From Calditrichales bacterium (GTDB lineage Bacteria > Calditrichota > Calditrichia > Calditrichales > J004), in assembly GCA_015493745.1 (NCBI GenBank), contig WGCN01000088.1, positions 1 through 32,896 on the forward strand: a stretch of DNA of 32,896 nucleotides. The letters run 5' to 3'. Below the pieces are notes generated by a model. That model was not told the origin of the DNA. It saw nothing but the letters and a program-made list of their open reading frames with translations, and made no database searches. Positions 10,601-20,446 of this stretch are shown piece after piece. Each line of letters begins with the position of its first letter. The stretch's first letter is position 1. Made by a program: the position numbers and the translations under genes.

Positions 10601-10866
10601 ATGGTAAAGAGGCCCTGGAGCTGTTTAAAGCCCATGCCGCTGAAATAGATGTTGTTTTGCTGGATATGACCATGCCCCGCATGGATGGTATCGAAACATT
10701 CCGGGAACTCCGGCGCATAAAGGCCTCGGTAAAAGTTATTTTATCCAGTGGATATAATGAACAGGATGCCACCAGCCAATTTGTGGGCAAGGGGTTGGCC
10801 GCATTTTTACAAAAACCGTACAAGGCGGCGCAACTTATTGAAGTGATGCGAAAAGTCCTGAAATAA
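7690..10866 (+). CDS. Hybrid sensor histidine kinase (PAS-PAS-GAF-PAS-PAS-HisKA-HATPase-REC)
   Basis: A 1058-residue soluble hybrid kinase. PAS domains lie at about 22-135 and 145-258, each ending in a PAC-type 'DIS(K/E)' segment. A GAF domain spans about 265-420, and two more PAS domains about 435-548 and 560-668. The HisKA domain has H698 in [17 protein letters not shown]. HATPase_c has its N box in [10 protein letters not shown] (about 805-813), DTGVGM at 857-862, FDPFFSTK and GRGLGLA. A C-terminal receiver (about 940-1057) has D992 in [12 protein letters not shown] and the lysine in LQKPY. The HDFNN-type H box with a C-terminal receiver is typical of hybrid kinases whose output is phosphotransfer rather than direct DNA binding. 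No phosphotransfer protein or DNA-binding partner is adjacent; the nearest DNA-binding regulator is the LuxR-type gene across the divergent promoter. Confidence 0.94.
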   Translation: MVAKKKESPAKGKKYTGENFYEDLVELSPMGFLILDEKGVIVEANPAYYKITGYRSSELIGRHISIISGNESSKAVVNRNIREILSGKLLSHVVVSRRKDGRRAWVRLNEKRITLPDGRPGILSVAEDISKQREAEKQLLASEERFRKIFIDNKAPMLIVNPGNLQILDANPAASRFYGYSRKKLFTMHMGQINLVSVKERKKMMVEAMSRPQTYFQFKHRLASGEIRDVEVYASPIEVAGERFMFIIVHDISERRRSAELLDLRLKQQEILLKLSGAISHADSPEAIFKFALNALKDGLGVARASILLMDETKEMRFVAWMGLSAAYRRAVQGHSPWRPEARNPKPLYIVNAATHSKTRAYRSVLDKESIQSIAFIPLTHRGRLMGKFMLYYNERHSFSEFEKSFLQTLANQLAISVIRRKDEEKLRASEQMHRSLIQASPDAIMALDMQGNITFANEKAAALYGFKKPASLIGRSGFDFVARDHRHEVQTMIETAVEKGEFHGIVYAVTQQGKPKTLEINAILMRDAEGKPYQFLSIGRDISERLQAQKKLAESERLFRIVVEEAQDGMAMADIKGKYILVNHAMEKMTGYSHQELLNMTVFDLLAPEEDPVLFPRIVSGEKGRRTALLKRKDGSIFHAEISGFPIEIGGKSFVMGQVRDISAVVAAEEEKRNLELQIQHAQKMESLGVLAGGIAHDFNNLLTGILGNVGLTEMLLTQAHPAMQNVKSIESSAMRAADLCRQLLAYSGKGRFTVMSLDLNEIVEEIGTLLESSISRKVLMKYNLEKNLPAVEVDTAQIQQVIMNLIINASDAIGKKSGIVSVTTGVMDCDENYLTETYLDDKLKPGPYVYLEVSDTGVGMNEETRQKIFDPFFSTKFTGRGLGLAAVLGIIRGHKGAIKVYSEPGKGSTFKILFPVTDKAMESLVKPDKQMDDWKSNGGVLIVDDEETIRLLAAETLKRTGMKTLIAHDGKEALELFKAHAAEIDVVLLDMTMPRMDGIETFRELRRIKASVKVILSSGYNEQDATSQFVGKGLAAFLQKPYKAAQLIEVMRKVLK

Positions 10867-10895
10867 TTTGTGGATGATTTTCGTTTAGGGTTTTC

Positions 10896-11411
10896 ATGAG
10901 TGGATTGGAACTAAGACCACGCTTTAAGTGGCATGTGAATTTGGAACAACCGGCCCTGGTCGAACGCTTCTCAAAGTATTTAAAAAATAATAATAACGGT
11001 TGCGGTGAAGAGATGGTTGGTCAGCACCTGACCCTTTGTGTTCCCGCCGAGGAACACCATTACTGGTCGCCGCAGCTTTCACTGGAAATAATCGCCGAGG
11101 GAGAGCGCAGTCTGCTAAAGGGGCACTTCGGGCCGCGGCCGGCCGTGTGGACCATGTTCATGTTTTTTTATATGGGCATAGGGTTTAGCGGTTTGATCGG
11201 TCTGTTTTGGGGGCTGTCCCAATGGAGTCTTAAACAACCGGCCTGGGCCTTGTGGATCGTTCCGGTGGCCATACTGCTGGAACTGGTTTTTTACCTGATC
11301 GCCCAGGGCGGAAAAAGACTGGCCCACAGCCAGATGGTGCAATTGCAAAACCAGCTTACGGAAATCATCGGCCGGGAATATATAGAAACGTGGAAGGAGA
11401 AAGATGCGTAG
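10896..11411 (+). CDS. Small membrane protein of unknown function
   Basis: A 171-residue protein with a cytoplasmic-looking N-terminal half and two hydrophobic segments, at about residues 85-107 (MFMFFYMGIGFSGLIGLFWG) and 115-135 (ALWIVPVAILLELVFYLIA), followed by a short charged tail. There is no signal peptide. I do not recognise the family. It follows the hybrid kinase by 29 bases, and its last 8 bases overlap the start of the DUF1684 lipoprotein gene (ATGCGTAG), so the two are very likely cotranslated. Confidence 0.75.
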   Translation: MSGLELRPRFKWHVNLEQPALVERFSKYLKNNNNGCGEEMVGQHLTLCVPAEEHHYWSPQLSLEIIAEGERSLLKGHFGPRPAVWTMFMFFYMGIGFSGLIGLFWGLSQWSLKQPAWALWIVPVAILLELVFYLIAQGGKRLAHSQMVQLQNQLTEIIGREYIETWKEKDA

Positions 11412-12303
11412 CTTGCGGATTGTCCTGTCTGTTATGATTTTTGGCGTAAGCATCGCTTGTCAAAAACAGGAGTTTGACGAGAAAAGCTATTTGGCCGGTA
11501 TCGAAGAGTGGCACAAAAACCGGATCACCAGTTTAACCCAAGCGGACAGTTGGCTCTCCCTCGAGGGGCTGTTTTGGCTGGAAACGGGAGAAAACCGTTT
11601 TGGCAGCGCCGGAGATAATGACCTGATATTTCCCGCCGCCATGCCGGCGCACATTGGCCGCTTCCTTTTTAAGGATTCCCTGGTAACGGTGGAAATCGAT
11701 CCCCGGGTGACGGTTCATATGGGAGACAAGCCGGTCAGGGAAGCCTCACTGCGACCCGATGTGTCAGGGACACCCGATATTTTAAAATGGGAAACTTACT
11801 CCTGGTATGTGATCAAAAGGGAAGACAGGTACGGCATTCGTCTGAAAAACAGCGCCAGCCGTGTCCTGAAGGATTTTAAGGGTATCAAGCGCTTTCCCGT
11901 GGATTTAAAATGGCGTGTCCGGGCCCGCCTGGTTCCCCACGAGAGCAGCAAGGCCCTGTCCGTGCCCAACGTGTTAGGGCAGATTGTTGAGGAACCCAGC
12001 CCCGGGAAACTGGTGTTTACCCTGGAAGGTCGTGAATTCTCGCTGGATCCCATTGCCGCCGAAGGAGATAAGGAATATTTTATCATCTTTGGCGATAACA
12101 CCAATGGTGAAAGCACCTATGGCGCCGGCCGCTTTTTAACGGCGCCGCTGGTCAATGAGCAGGGGGTTACATGGATCGATTTTAACCGTGCCTATAATCC
12201 GCCCTGTGTGTTTACACCCTATGCCACCTGCCCCCTGCCGCCGTCGCAGAACAAGCTGGATATCGCTATCGCCGCCGGTGAAAAGGTATGGGGCGAACAT
12301 TGA
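11404..12303 (+). CDS. DUF1684 lipoprotein
   Basis: A 299-residue predicted lipoprotein. The signal peptide ends at a lipobox with Cys19 (VSIAC), so it should be anchored in a membrane facing the periplasm. The rest matches DUF1684 (PF07920) by its characteristic pieces: the 'WLSLEGLFWLETGENRFGS' opening, the NTNGESTYGAGRFL segment and the C-terminal YNPPCVFTPYATCPLPPSQN signature. The family has no established biochemical function, though its conserved aromatic and acidic residues suggest binding or catalysis. It overlaps the preceding membrane-protein gene by 8 bases; AAGGAGAA lies just upstream of its ATG. Confidence 0.9.
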   Translation: MRSLRIVLSVMIFGVSIACQKQEFDEKSYLAGIEEWHKNRITSLTQADSWLSLEGLFWLETGENRFGSAGDNDLIFPAAMPAHIGRFLFKDSLVTVEIDPRVTVHMGDKPVREASLRPDVSGTPDILKWETYSWYVIKREDRYGIRLKNSASRVLKDFKGIKRFPVDLKWRVRARLVPHESSKALSVPNVLGQIVEEPSPGKLVFTLEGREFSLDPIAAEGDKEYFIIFGDNTNGESTYGAGRFLTAPLVNEQGVTWIDFNRAYNPPCVFTPYATCPLPPSQNKLDIAIAAGEKVWGEH

Positions 12304-12411
12304 TAACAGCGGCTCCGCTTTATCCGGGACTTTTCCCCTAAAACAATTTTTTCTTTTGCGGGCCAATTCCTAAATTCCTTTTATGGAAACAATCTATAAA
12401 AGGATAAAAAA

Positions 12412-13527
12412 ATGAATGATCCCCGGTACGATAAACTGGCCCATGTTCTGGTCAACCATTCCACACATATACAACCGGGCGAGTATGCCCTGATTGAGGC
12501 CGTCGACATTCCCGATGCCATGGTCATTGCCCTGATCCGTTCCATACGCCAGGCCGGCGGACGCCCGCTGGTAACGGTAAAACATAACAGTTTGCAACGT
12601 GAGTTGCTTAAGGATACGGATGCGGATAATATTAAGCTGATCGGCGAGGTGGAATCCTATCGCATGGACAGGGTGCAGGCCTATTTCGGTTTGCGCGGCA
12701 GCAATAATATCTCCGAACTTTCCGATGTGCCGGCGCAGAAAATGAAACTTTATGAAGAACATTGGCTGAAACCGGTACATTTTAAGATACGCGTACCCAA
12801 AACAAAATGGGTGGTTCTGCGCTGGCCGACCCCTTCCATGGCCCAGCAGGCCCGGCGCAGCACCGAAGCCTTTGAGCAGTTTTACTTTGACGTGTGTACT
12901 ATGGATTACGACAAAATGGTCGCCCCCGCCGAAGCCCTGAAAAAACGCATGGAGGCAACGGACCGGGTACATATCAAGGGGCCCGGTACCGATCTGACCT
13001 TCAGCATAAAAGGCATCCCGGCCATTCCCTGTACCGGTGAGTTTAACATCCCTGATGGGGAAGTCTTTACCGCACCGGTGAAGGATTCCGTCAATGGTGT
13101 GCTGCACTATAATGCCGATACCATCTATCAGGGAACGGTTTTCAGCAATATCCGCTTGGTCTTTAAAAACGGCAAGGTGGTGGAAGCGACGGCCAATAAC
13201 AATAAGCGTCTGAATGAGATTCTGGATACCGATGACGGTGCCCGTTTTGTGGGCGAATTCGCCATCGGTTTCAACCCCTGGGTACGCGAACCCATGCTGG
13301 ATATTCTGTTCGACGAAAAGATCGAGGGCTCTTTTCATTTCACACCGGGTCAGGCCTATGAAGATGCCGATAACGGCAACCGTTCCAATATCCACTGGGA
13401 CATGGTGTGCATACAAAGGCCGGAATACGGCGGAGGGGAAATCTGGTTCGATGATACCCTTATCCGCAAGGATGGTATGTTCGTGGTGGAGGATCTTAAA
13501 GGACTCAATCCCGGGAACTTGAAATAA
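12412..13527 (+). CDS. M29-family metallo-aminopeptidase
   Basis: A 371-residue cytoplasmic peptidase of the thermophilic aminopeptidase family M29 (AmpS/AmpT/PepS type), which removes N-terminal residues from peptides using two metal ions. Candidate metal ligands sit in the expected order: E217 in NIPDGEVFT, E282 in VGEFAIG, E302 and H309 in FDEKIEGSFHF, then H328 and D330 in NIHWDMV. These assignments are from family memory, not an alignment. Length is slightly shorter than the usual 400-410 residues. The start has AAAAGGATAAAAAA in front. The 108-base gap before it contains a short AGCGG/CCGCT hairpin, so it may be a separate unit from the DUF1684 gene. Confidence 0.92.
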   Translation: MNDPRYDKLAHVLVNHSTHIQPGEYALIEAVDIPDAMVIALIRSIRQAGGRPLVTVKHNSLQRELLKDTDADNIKLIGEVESYRMDRVQAYFGLRGSNNISELSDVPAQKMKLYEEHWLKPVHFKIRVPKTKWVVLRWPTPSMAQQARRSTEAFEQFYFDVCTMDYDKMVAPAEALKKRMEATDRVHIKGPGTDLTFSIKGIPAIPCTGEFNIPDGEVFTAPVKDSVNGVLHYNADTIYQGTVFSNIRLVFKNGKVVEATANNNKRLNEILDTDDGARFVGEFAIGFNPWVREPMLDILFDEKIEGSFHFTPGQAYEDADNGNRSNIHWDMVCIQRPEYGGGEIWFDDTLIRKDGMFVVEDLKGLNPGNLK

Positions 13528-13825
13528 TTTATACCAACGGTAAAAACAAGCCCCCGCGATGATTATATTCTCCCGCTATAAATCCGGCTGACGGCAGCGG
13601 ATATATTTTCCGGTCAGGGTTTGAAAGTCCCCGTAAAATCCGCTACCGCTTACCCGGTAATTTACGGGTCTTAATGCGTTTCGTGATTCTGTTATCGTAT
13701 CTTTTTACCCTTACCCCGGGTTGCACTCTATTTTACCATTTGTGACTATTGTCATTGTTATTGTGGGGCATTTAAAGGGATATTTTTGTTTCATTTTATA
13801 AAATATGGTGTATTGGGGTGAATTT
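13528..13825 (+). promoter_or_regulatory. Inverted-repeat-rich leader upstream of the giant surface-protein operon
   Basis: No gene is seen in this roughly 300-base gap. It contains several interlocked inverted repeats: CTGAC (13588-13592) with GTCAG (13613-13617); AGCGGAT (13596-13602) with ATCCGCT (13638-13644); and CCCGTAAA (13630-13637) with TTTACGGG (13661-13668). A competing hairpin ACCCG/CGGGT (13652-13656 with 13665-13669) reuses the same right arm. This arrangement could be a structured 5' leader or attenuator, or the terminator region of the aminopeptidase gene. It does not match a riboswitch class I recognise. The last 100 bases are T-rich, ending in the ribosome binding site GGGGTGA before the ATG at 13826. 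Confidence 0.4.
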
Positions 13826-16800
13826 ATGAAAAACAAGAGCGTTATCCGTCTGTTTTTTTATGGAATGCTCGTATTATTTGTGTTACAGGGATTTGTAAAA
13901 CCAACGGAATTAAAAGCAGCTATAAATGTTTGGGTTGCGACGGATGGTAGTGATACGTCCGGTGATGGTTCCGTATCCTTGCCCTATGCCACCATTAGCT
14001 TTGCGCTTAGCAAAACAGGCCCCGGCGATACCCTGCAGATAAAGGGGGGCACTTATAATGAAACTATTTCTATCGTAAATAAAGAAGATTTTGTTCTTAG
14101 GGGCGCCGATCCGGCGGATACCGTCTATGTCCGCGGTTTACAGGCCGGGGCGGTTATCAGCTATGATCCCGGTACGGTTCCGGCCTCACGGGCCATGCGT
14201 TTTGAAAACCTGGTTATTTCCCATGCCGACACCTCCCTGCACGGCGCGGGCATGGAGATTCTGGGCGGGGCCCCGGTCTTACGCGGGGTTGTTTTCAGAG
14301 GGAATAAAGTCACCGGTAATCGCGGCGGCGGGCTGACCGTTTCCACTACCGGCACAACACGTCCCCTGATTGAGTATTGTGATTTTTATGATAATTATGG
14401 GGACAAGGGGGCCGGTATTTACAGCACCGGTTCCATTGAAATTCGTTACAGCCGTTTCTTCCGCAACCAAACCCTGTCCGGTTCAGGCGGCGCGGTCTAT
14501 TTTGCTAAGGCCTCGGGCCTGCGTGTTTATAATAACCGTTTTTTCGGTAACGTTGCCGATAGCGGTGGCGCGCTGTATGTTTCCGCCTCGGCGACCAACA
14601 GCCTGACCCAAAATGTTTTCACGGCTAACTTCCTTACCAATAACAGGGCTTCCTCAACCGGGGGGGCTTTTTATTATAAGGGCAAGGATGTCATCTCAGC
14701 GGTGGTGGAAAATAACACCTTTGCCGAAAACCAGAGCGATCAGTCCGGCGGGGCGATGTTTATTGAAAACACATCGGGCATGCTGATCCGTGAAAACATC
14801 ATTGTGAGCAATAATGCCCTGGGAGATGGCGGTGCAATCTATCTTAAAGATATCTCTTCGGCCACAATCACCATGTGGTCCAATTCCGTTTCCGGGAACC
14901 AGGCCGGCAACAACGGCGGTGCGCTCTATATTGACAATGTGACCCAGCTCTCCATCGGTGACGCCTTTTCCCAGAGAAATAATTTTTTTCATAACCGCAA
15001 CGCTTCGCAGATCAATAACATCACCTCCAAAAACAGCATTTCCAATCTGAGCCTGGCCCATAATTACTGGGGAACCAACGATCAGTCGTCCATCATCAGT
15101 ACTCTGGACATTCCCCAGATAAATACCAGTTGGAGTACCTTTGACACCACCCCGGCCGATACGCGGGTAAAACTGGTGGATGTGTTGCCGAAGATATGGT
15201 TTGCCGACGGCTCCCTGGACTTTGGCCCGGCGGGCGAGGGTATAGGGCTTTCTCCGGTAGCCGACAGTATCGTTATCATACGCACGCTTCCCGATACCAT
15301 GGTGGCTTTGGACGGTGCGGATGTCTCCCTGCCGAAAAACTACACCTTCAACTGGCAGAGCAATATCCTGCCCGAGGCTGTGGGGAAGCTGACCTTTTTA
15401 CTGGACAGCTCGGAATTGAACTATCTGGGCAATCCGCTGCCCAATACCATCAAAGCCTATTATGATGCCCAGGGAAGCTGGCAAAGCCTGCCCAGCACCG
15501 TTGAGGATAGCGGCAAGCGCATTCAGATTGATTACAATGATCCCTCCATGCTCTCTTTTGGCATCGGTGTTAAAGCCAGCGGGCTGGACTCGGTGCTTTT
15601 TGTGCAGCCCCGGCCTTTCCGTACCGATGTTGATCCGGCGGAAGATATTTCCATTCTTTTTCAGAAGGATATGAATCCCGCGACCCTGAACAACAATACG
15701 ATTTTTATTTACGGTGAAGGCTCCGGCAGGCATCATGCCCGCTTCGCCTATGACAGCGGCGGCAGACGCCTGTTAATCCAGGTGGATGAGAGCTTCATGG
15801 CCGGAGAAGAGGTAACGGTGATCCTGACCGACCGTATCGAATTAAGCAGCGGTGAAAATTTTGTGGGTTACAGCTGGCAATATACCGTTTCCTCCCTGCG
15901 GGGGGCGGCCACACTGATCCCGGCAGCGCTTCAGCAGGTCAATGAATCCGGCGTCCGCTTCCGCATTGCCGATTTTGACGGAGACCATATCCCCGAATTG
16001 GTCCGGCTGGAATCGGGCACACTCACTGTTCTGAAAAGAAACGGCTCCGGCATGTATCAGATCAATCATCAAACCGGCGTTTCCTTTTACAATGTGTTAC
16101 GTATCGCCGATATTAACGGTGACGGGCAGCCGGAAATCATCCTTTTGAATAACGGAACGATTGAGATATTTCCCTATGATGTCTTCAATGGTTTTGGCGT
16201 CTCCTCCACTCTGGATGTTAACACCGGCGCCTATTTGGCGGATGTGCTGATTTTGGATTTAAACAGCGATGGTGTGCCGGACTTTGCCCTGTTGCGTGAT
16301 TATGTCAGCAACTATTCGGTGGACATCTATCCCGGCAGCTATAACGGTTCCTACAGTCTGGGCAGTCCCCTGACCAACTTTTTAAGCGGCAGCCCCTCGC
16401 ATTTAAGCGTGCTGGACAGTGACGCCGACGGTTTGCCGGACTTGCTGGTGAACGAAGTCTCCAGCACTTCGGCGGTTTCGGTGCTGGTGAATAAAAAGGA
16501 CAGTTTCTCCCGCAATGAACTGGCTGTGAATTTTTTCAACAACCAGCAGGATCTGTCCGCGGCCAATGTATGGCAAACGGGGGGAGAGGATGAATCCCGG
16601 GAAATCATCGTGGCCGGCTCGGCCAATGGCCTGCCCGACCGGGTGGATGTCTATGCCATGATTTCCTCCACCGCTCTTCAGTTACGTGACAGTCTTCACT
16701 TCAGTGCAAATGTCAATGCCGTTGCCGCGGCGGATATAAATTCCGACGGCTATCTGGATATTATTACCCTCACGGCGGATTCTTCCCTGCATCTGTGGTT

Positions 16801-19800
16801 TAGCCGCGATGGGGCCCTGGTGGAAAAGTCCTCGCAGAAGCTAAGCTTTGACGCGCAGAAACTGATAACGGCCGATTTAGATGGTGACGGTGACCGTGAC
16901 GTGCTTATTTTTGGTGATGAAGAGGTTAGCACCCGCTGGCAACTGCTGGAGAATAAAACCCGGAATCCGCGTGCCTGGTGGGTTGACGGCAGTTTTTACG
17001 CTTCGGCGGAAAGCGGAAGCCTTCAACAGCCGTTTAAAACCATACGCCAGGCCATTGCCCACAGTTACGAGGGAGATACGGTCATGGTCAGCGGTCGTTC
17101 GGTCTATCGCGAAAATCTGACGGTGAAGCACAGCCTTAAACTGAGTAGCTGGGATTCGGCACGGGTTGTCCTTTTGCCGGATGATCAGGATCTGTTTGCC
17201 CGGGAAGTGCTATCCGCTACCGCCGCCGCGCAGATCTCCATTACCAACTGGGTGATCAACAATGATAAAAGCCTGACGGGTTGGAGCGGTTTGATGCTTG
17301 ACCGGGTCGACTCCTTGTATATCAACGGTTTGAGCGTTACGGGTTTTAGCAAAGGACTGGCCCTGAACCGTGTAAACGGATTGCTGAAGAATATTAGCGC
17401 GGAAGACAATGAACGGGGCATTGAGGGCGACTCATTGGATGTTGTCTTTAAGCAACTGGTCTTAACCGGAAACAGTGCCTCCGGTCTGTCCGTCAGGCAT
17501 TCGCAGGTGAAAATTGATACGGCGGATATCAGCGGTAATAATCTCAACGCCGTAAGTGGCGAAGCCGGCCTGTCCGTCACTTTGAACTCGCGGATGGAAA
17601 TGGACTATGCCCATCTGGACAGTAACCGCGGCGCCAATATTTTGCTTTCAAACTCCGAGTTGAAAACCCGGCTGGTTTATCTTGGAAAATCCTTGGCCGG
17701 GGAGTATGGTTTGCGGGCCTTAAACAACGCGCAACTCACATTGGAAAACAGCGTCGTGGCCGAAAACGCGCAAACCGGTATTCAGCTAAATAACAGCAAC
17801 GGTGAAATTATCAATACGCTTTTTATCGGCAACGATTCCCTGGGGGCGAACAACGGCAGTGCCGTGGTTTTGGATAACGGCAGCGACTTTCTGATACACA
17901 ATTCTATTTTTGTGGATAACGGTACGGGTATCAACAATGTGAACGGCTCCGCCCGGATTCGTTATAATAATTTTTGGGGTAACCAAAACAACATTAGCGG
18001 GGCCGTAGCCGGGCCGGGGAACAGACAGCTCGACCCCTTGTTCGTTTTTCAATACAATCCGCTGGGTATTAAGCAGGGCGTTGACGGATTTGAGAATCTG
18101 AAGTTGGCGGCGGGGTCACCGCTCATCGACGCCGGGGACCCGACGGTGAAGAATGAAGGCACCGCTTCCCGTTCCGATATCGGACTGTATGGCAACCTGG
18201 GCGCGCCTTATATGATAGCCGAATCACCCCAGGTTGAGGTCAGCGTTCTGGATTCCAGTCTGGTGCTGAGCTGGCAGGCGCCGCAAAGTGTTTCCGGTCG
18301 CTCGCTGTGGGGCGGCATGGCCATTTTTCGCGGTACGGAGGCTGATTTTATACCGGACACCCTGAATCTTTTACATGCCTCGGGCCGTGATGTGTACGAC
18401 TATGAAGACCGCTCCATGATTTTCGGTACCGACTATTTCTATAAACTGGCCTATCTGGACAGCAACGGTGCGGCCATCGGTTATGGCGCGGCTGTTGAAG
18501 GACGCATTGATTTCGGGGCTTTTTCCCTGACAAAAGATACCTTGAACGTTCAACTGGGACAAGGAGATACCTTGCAACGTCCTTTGGTGGTAAAAAACAC
18601 CGGGACGTTACCGGTTGCCGTTTCGGTATCCCAGCCGCGGGTGAGCTGGCTGGCCATAAGTCCCGATACGCTGGTCATTGAGGTTGGGGAGAGCCGCTTT
18701 TTCCGCATGCAGCTAAGTGCCCGGGGGTTGGAAAAAGACTCCATATATACGACGCGCTTTAGCCTGCGCATGGTGAACGATCCCGATTCCGAGCGTGAGG
18801 TGCTGTTACGCATGCTGGTTTCTTACCGCGATTTACTGCAACCGGTTACGCGCATAGTGGGCAGCTATCCCGATACTCTGTTGCAAACGGGGGTAACCAT
18901 TCGCTTTAGCGGTGACGATACTAGCAACAGTTCCATAGGAACGCCAACGAAGTTGTTGAGTTATGAATACCGTCTGACGCATAACGGAGCACTCTATCAA
19001 CAGGATACGGTTAACAGCGCTTCGGTCTCCTTTTATCCCCTGCCCGAAGGATTGTACCGCTTTGATGTGGCCGCCCTGGATACCGCCTATAACGGCGGTC
19101 TGTCGGAAAATGCCGTTTCGCTGCGTTTTGCCGTAAAGGCACCTCGTTTTGTGATCCGTAAAAAGCGCTGGCAATTCTTGTCCCTTCCGTTTGATCTTTC
19201 CGCCGCCGGCGAGGTCGATCTGTCATCGATCAGGGCGATTAAATACTGGAACCGGGATGCCTATGTGAATGTAAAGCCCGACTCGCTGATAGCCGGGCAT
19301 GCCTACTGGATGGTAACGGACAAGTTCGCCGCCGTCAACACGGCGAATTATAAAACCTTTGACAGCGATTCCGGACGTGTAATTCCGTTAAACCTTGGTT
19401 GGAATATGATCGGGAGTCCCTGGAACTGGGACATTTCCGTTAAGGATATGCGCATTGTCAGCGGCGGAAGTGAATATACTTTTGAACAGGCCATAGACGA
19501 TTCCCTGATCAATGGCAGTCTGTTTTATTACAATAACCTGGCCAGTGATATTGAGCCCTATATTCCGCAGGCCGGTAATGCCATTGGAAAACATAAAGGC
19601 TATTGGCTCTATGCGTATCGGGCCGGGGAGCTATATATCAACCCCACACCCTATATGCCGGAAGAAGTTTCCGTTTTGGAAAAGACGGCCCGTTTGCTGG
19701 TTGCCGATGAAGACGCCATCTTTAAACTGAAAGCGCAACGCGGGCAGGAAACGGTTGAAAACTATTACAGTGTTTTGTCGCAGAAAGAGAAATATCCCTT

Positions 19801-20437
19801 TATTTACCGCGGCGCCATAGAGCCGCCGGCCATTTCCAAACGGTTGCGTATGTTTACCCGGCGCAATGCCTTGGCCCACCTGTCGGATTTTGTTACGCGG
19901 ATACCGGGTGATTCCGTAAAACAGTGGCAACTGACCCTGGATATCCCGGAAGGACAGGCATCCACCAGTCTGAGCTGGGATATTTACAGCCGTGGCAACG
20001 GTATCCATTATTTCCTGTATCATCTGGAAAAAGGGGAGTGGTTTGATGTTTCCCAAAGGCAGAGTTATGACCTGGGCAACGCCCGCGGCAAGCAGCATTT
20101 CCGTTTATATGCCAGCCGCAATGCCGGATTCTCTCCGCGTGTGTTACCCACCCGTTTCGAACTGGGTCAAAACTATCCCAACCCTTTTAATCCCGAAACC
20201 ACGATACGCATCCGGGTACCGTTTTATGCCGGTGACAAAAATGCCCGTCTGACGGTCTATGATGTATTAGGACGGAAAGTCATAGAGTTATTTAATAAAA
20301 AAGTTAAAAGTGGCGAGATAAAAGTAAAATGGGACGGCCGAAATCAATTTGGTGGCCAGGTGGCCAGCGGAATTTATTTTTACCGTTTTGAGGCCGATAA
20401 GTTTGTTTCGTCTAAAAAAATGATATTAATCAGATAG
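13826..20437 (+). CDS. Giant secreted surface protein with beta-helix, FG-GAP and T9SS sorting domains
   Basis: A 2203-residue secreted protein. I chose the ATG at 13826 over 13805 because GGGGTGA precedes it and a signal peptide follows at once (cleavage near residue 29-31, ELKAA). A DUF1565/pectate-lyase-like beta-helix spans about 34-425 and carries seven 'G-G/A-G-A-[aromatic/aliphatic]' repeats (GGAVYF, GGALYV, GGAFYY, GGAMFI, GGAIYL, GGALYI), like chlamydial Pmp repeats. An SbsA-type Ig-like domain lies near 590-690. Calcium-binding FG-GAP/VCBS-type repeats (DFDGDHIPE, DINGDGQPE, DLNSDGVPD, DSDADGLPD, DLDGDGDRD) span about 708-1035. A second DUF1565 beta-helix spans about 1048-1460, then fibronectin-III-like and BACON-like regions. 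The C-terminal T9SS sorting domain begins at FELGQNYPNPFNPETTI. No catalytic domain is recognised; an adhesin or matrix role is inferred. It is the first gene of a tight cluster; the next gene starts 9 bases later. Confidence 0.92.
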   Translation: MKNKSVIRLFFYGMLVLFVLQGFVKPTELKAAINVWVATDGSDTSGDGSVSLPYATISFALSKTGPGDTLQIKGGTYNETISIVNKEDFVLRGADPADTVYVRGLQAGAVISYDPGTVPASRAMRFENLVISHADTSLHGAGMEILGGAPVLRGVVFRGNKVTGNRGGGLTVSTTGTTRPLIEYCDFYDNYGDKGAGIYSTGSIEIRYSRFFRNQTLSGSGGAVYFAKASGLRVYNNRFFGNVADSGGALYVSASATNSLTQNVFTANFLTNNRASSTGGAFYYKGKDVISAVVENNTFAENQSDQSGGAMFIENTSGMLIRENIIVSNNALGDGGAIYLKDISSATITMWSNSVSGNQAGNNGGALYIDNVTQLSIGDAFSQRNNFFHNRNASQINNITSKNSISNLSLAHNYWGTNDQSSIISTLDIPQINTSWSTFDTTPADTRVKLVDVLPKIWFADGSLDFGPAGEGIGLSPVADSIVIIRTLPDTMVALDGADVSLPKNYTFNWQSNILPEAVGKLTFLLDSSELNYLGNPLPNTIKAYYDAQGSWQSLPSTVEDSGKRIQIDYNDPSMLSFGIGVKASGLDSVLFVQPRPFRTDVDPAEDISILFQKDMNPATLNNNTIFIYGEGSGRHHARFAYDSGGRRLLIQVDESFMAGEEVTVILTDRIELSSGENFVGYSWQYTVSSLRGAATLIPAALQQVNESGVRFRIADFDGDHIPELVRLESGTLTVLKRNGSGMYQINHQTGVSFYNVLRIADINGDGQPEIILLNNGTIEIFPYDVFNGFGVSSTLDVNTGAYLADVLILDLNSDGVPDFALLRDYVSNYSVDIYPGSYNGSYSLGSPLTNFLSGSPSHLSVLDSDADGLPDLLVNEVSSTSAVSVLVNKKDSFSRNELAVNFFNNQQDLSAANVWQTGGEDESREIIVAGSANGLPDRVDVYAMISSTALQLRDSLHFSANVNAVAAADINSDGYLDIITLTADSSLHLWFSRDGALVEKSSQKLSFDAQKLITADLDGDGDRDVLIFGDEEVSTRWQLLENKTRNPRAWWVDGSFYASAESGSLQQPFKTIRQAIAHSYEGDTVMVSGRSVYRENLTVKHSLKLSSWDSARVVLLPDDQDLFAREVLSATAAAQISITNWVINNDKSLTGWSGLMLDRVDSLYINGLSVTGFSKGLALNRVNGLLKNISAEDNERGIEGDSLDVVFKQLVLTGNSASGLSVRHSQVKIDTADISGNNLNAVSGEAGLSVTLNSRMEMDYAHLDSNRGANILLSNSELKTRLVYLGKSLAGEYGLRALNNAQLTLENSVVAENAQTGIQLNNSNGEIINTLFIGNDSLGANNGSAVVLDNGSDFLIHNSIFVDNGTGINNVNGSARIRYNNFWGNQNNISGAVAGPGNRQLDPLFVFQYNPLGIKQGVDGFENLKLAAGSPLIDAGDPTVKNEGTASRSDIGLYGNLGAPYMIAESPQVEVSVLDSSLVLSWQAPQSVSGRSLWGGMAIFRGTEADFIPDTLNLLHASGRDVYDYEDRSMIFGTDYFYKLAYLDSNGAAIGYGAAVEGRIDFGAFSLTKDTLNVQLGQGDTLQRPLVVKNTGTLPVAVSVSQPRVSWLAISPDTLVIEVGESRFFRMQLSARGLEKDSIYTTRFSLRMVNDPDSEREVLLRMLVSYRDLLQPVTRIVGSYPDTLLQTGVTIRFSGDDTSNSSIGTPTKLLSYEYRLTHNGALYQQDTVNSASVSFYPLPEGLYRFDVAALDTAYNGGLSENAVSLRFAVKAPRFVIRKKRWQFLSLPFDLSAAGEVDLSSIRAIKYWNRDAYVNVKPDSLIAGHAYWMVTDKFAAVNTANYKTFDSDSGRVIPLNLGWNMIGSPWNWDISVKDMRIVSGGSEYTFEQAIDDSLINGSLFYYNNLASDIEPYIPQAGNAIGKHKGYWLYAYRAGELYINPTPYMPEEVSVLEKTARLLVADEDAIFKLKAQRGQETVENYYSVLSQKEKYPFIYRGAIEPPAISKRLRMFTRRNALAHLSDFVTRIPGDSVKQWQLTLDIPEGQASTSLSWDIYSRGNGIHYFLYHLEKGEWFDVSQRQSYDLGNARGKQHFRLYASRNAGFSPRVLPTRFELGQNYPNPFNPETTIRIRVPFYAGDKNARLTVYDVLGRKVIELFNKKVKSGEIKVKWDGRNQFGGQVASGIYFYRFEADKFVSSKKMILIR

Positions 20438-20446
20438 AGGTGTTGT

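Noticed and set aside
12394-13416. A 340-codon leftward frame opposite the aminopeptidase
   Set aside because: It is an antisense shadow of the M29 gene, whose family motifs are clear on the plus strand. The leftward product has no recognisable domain.
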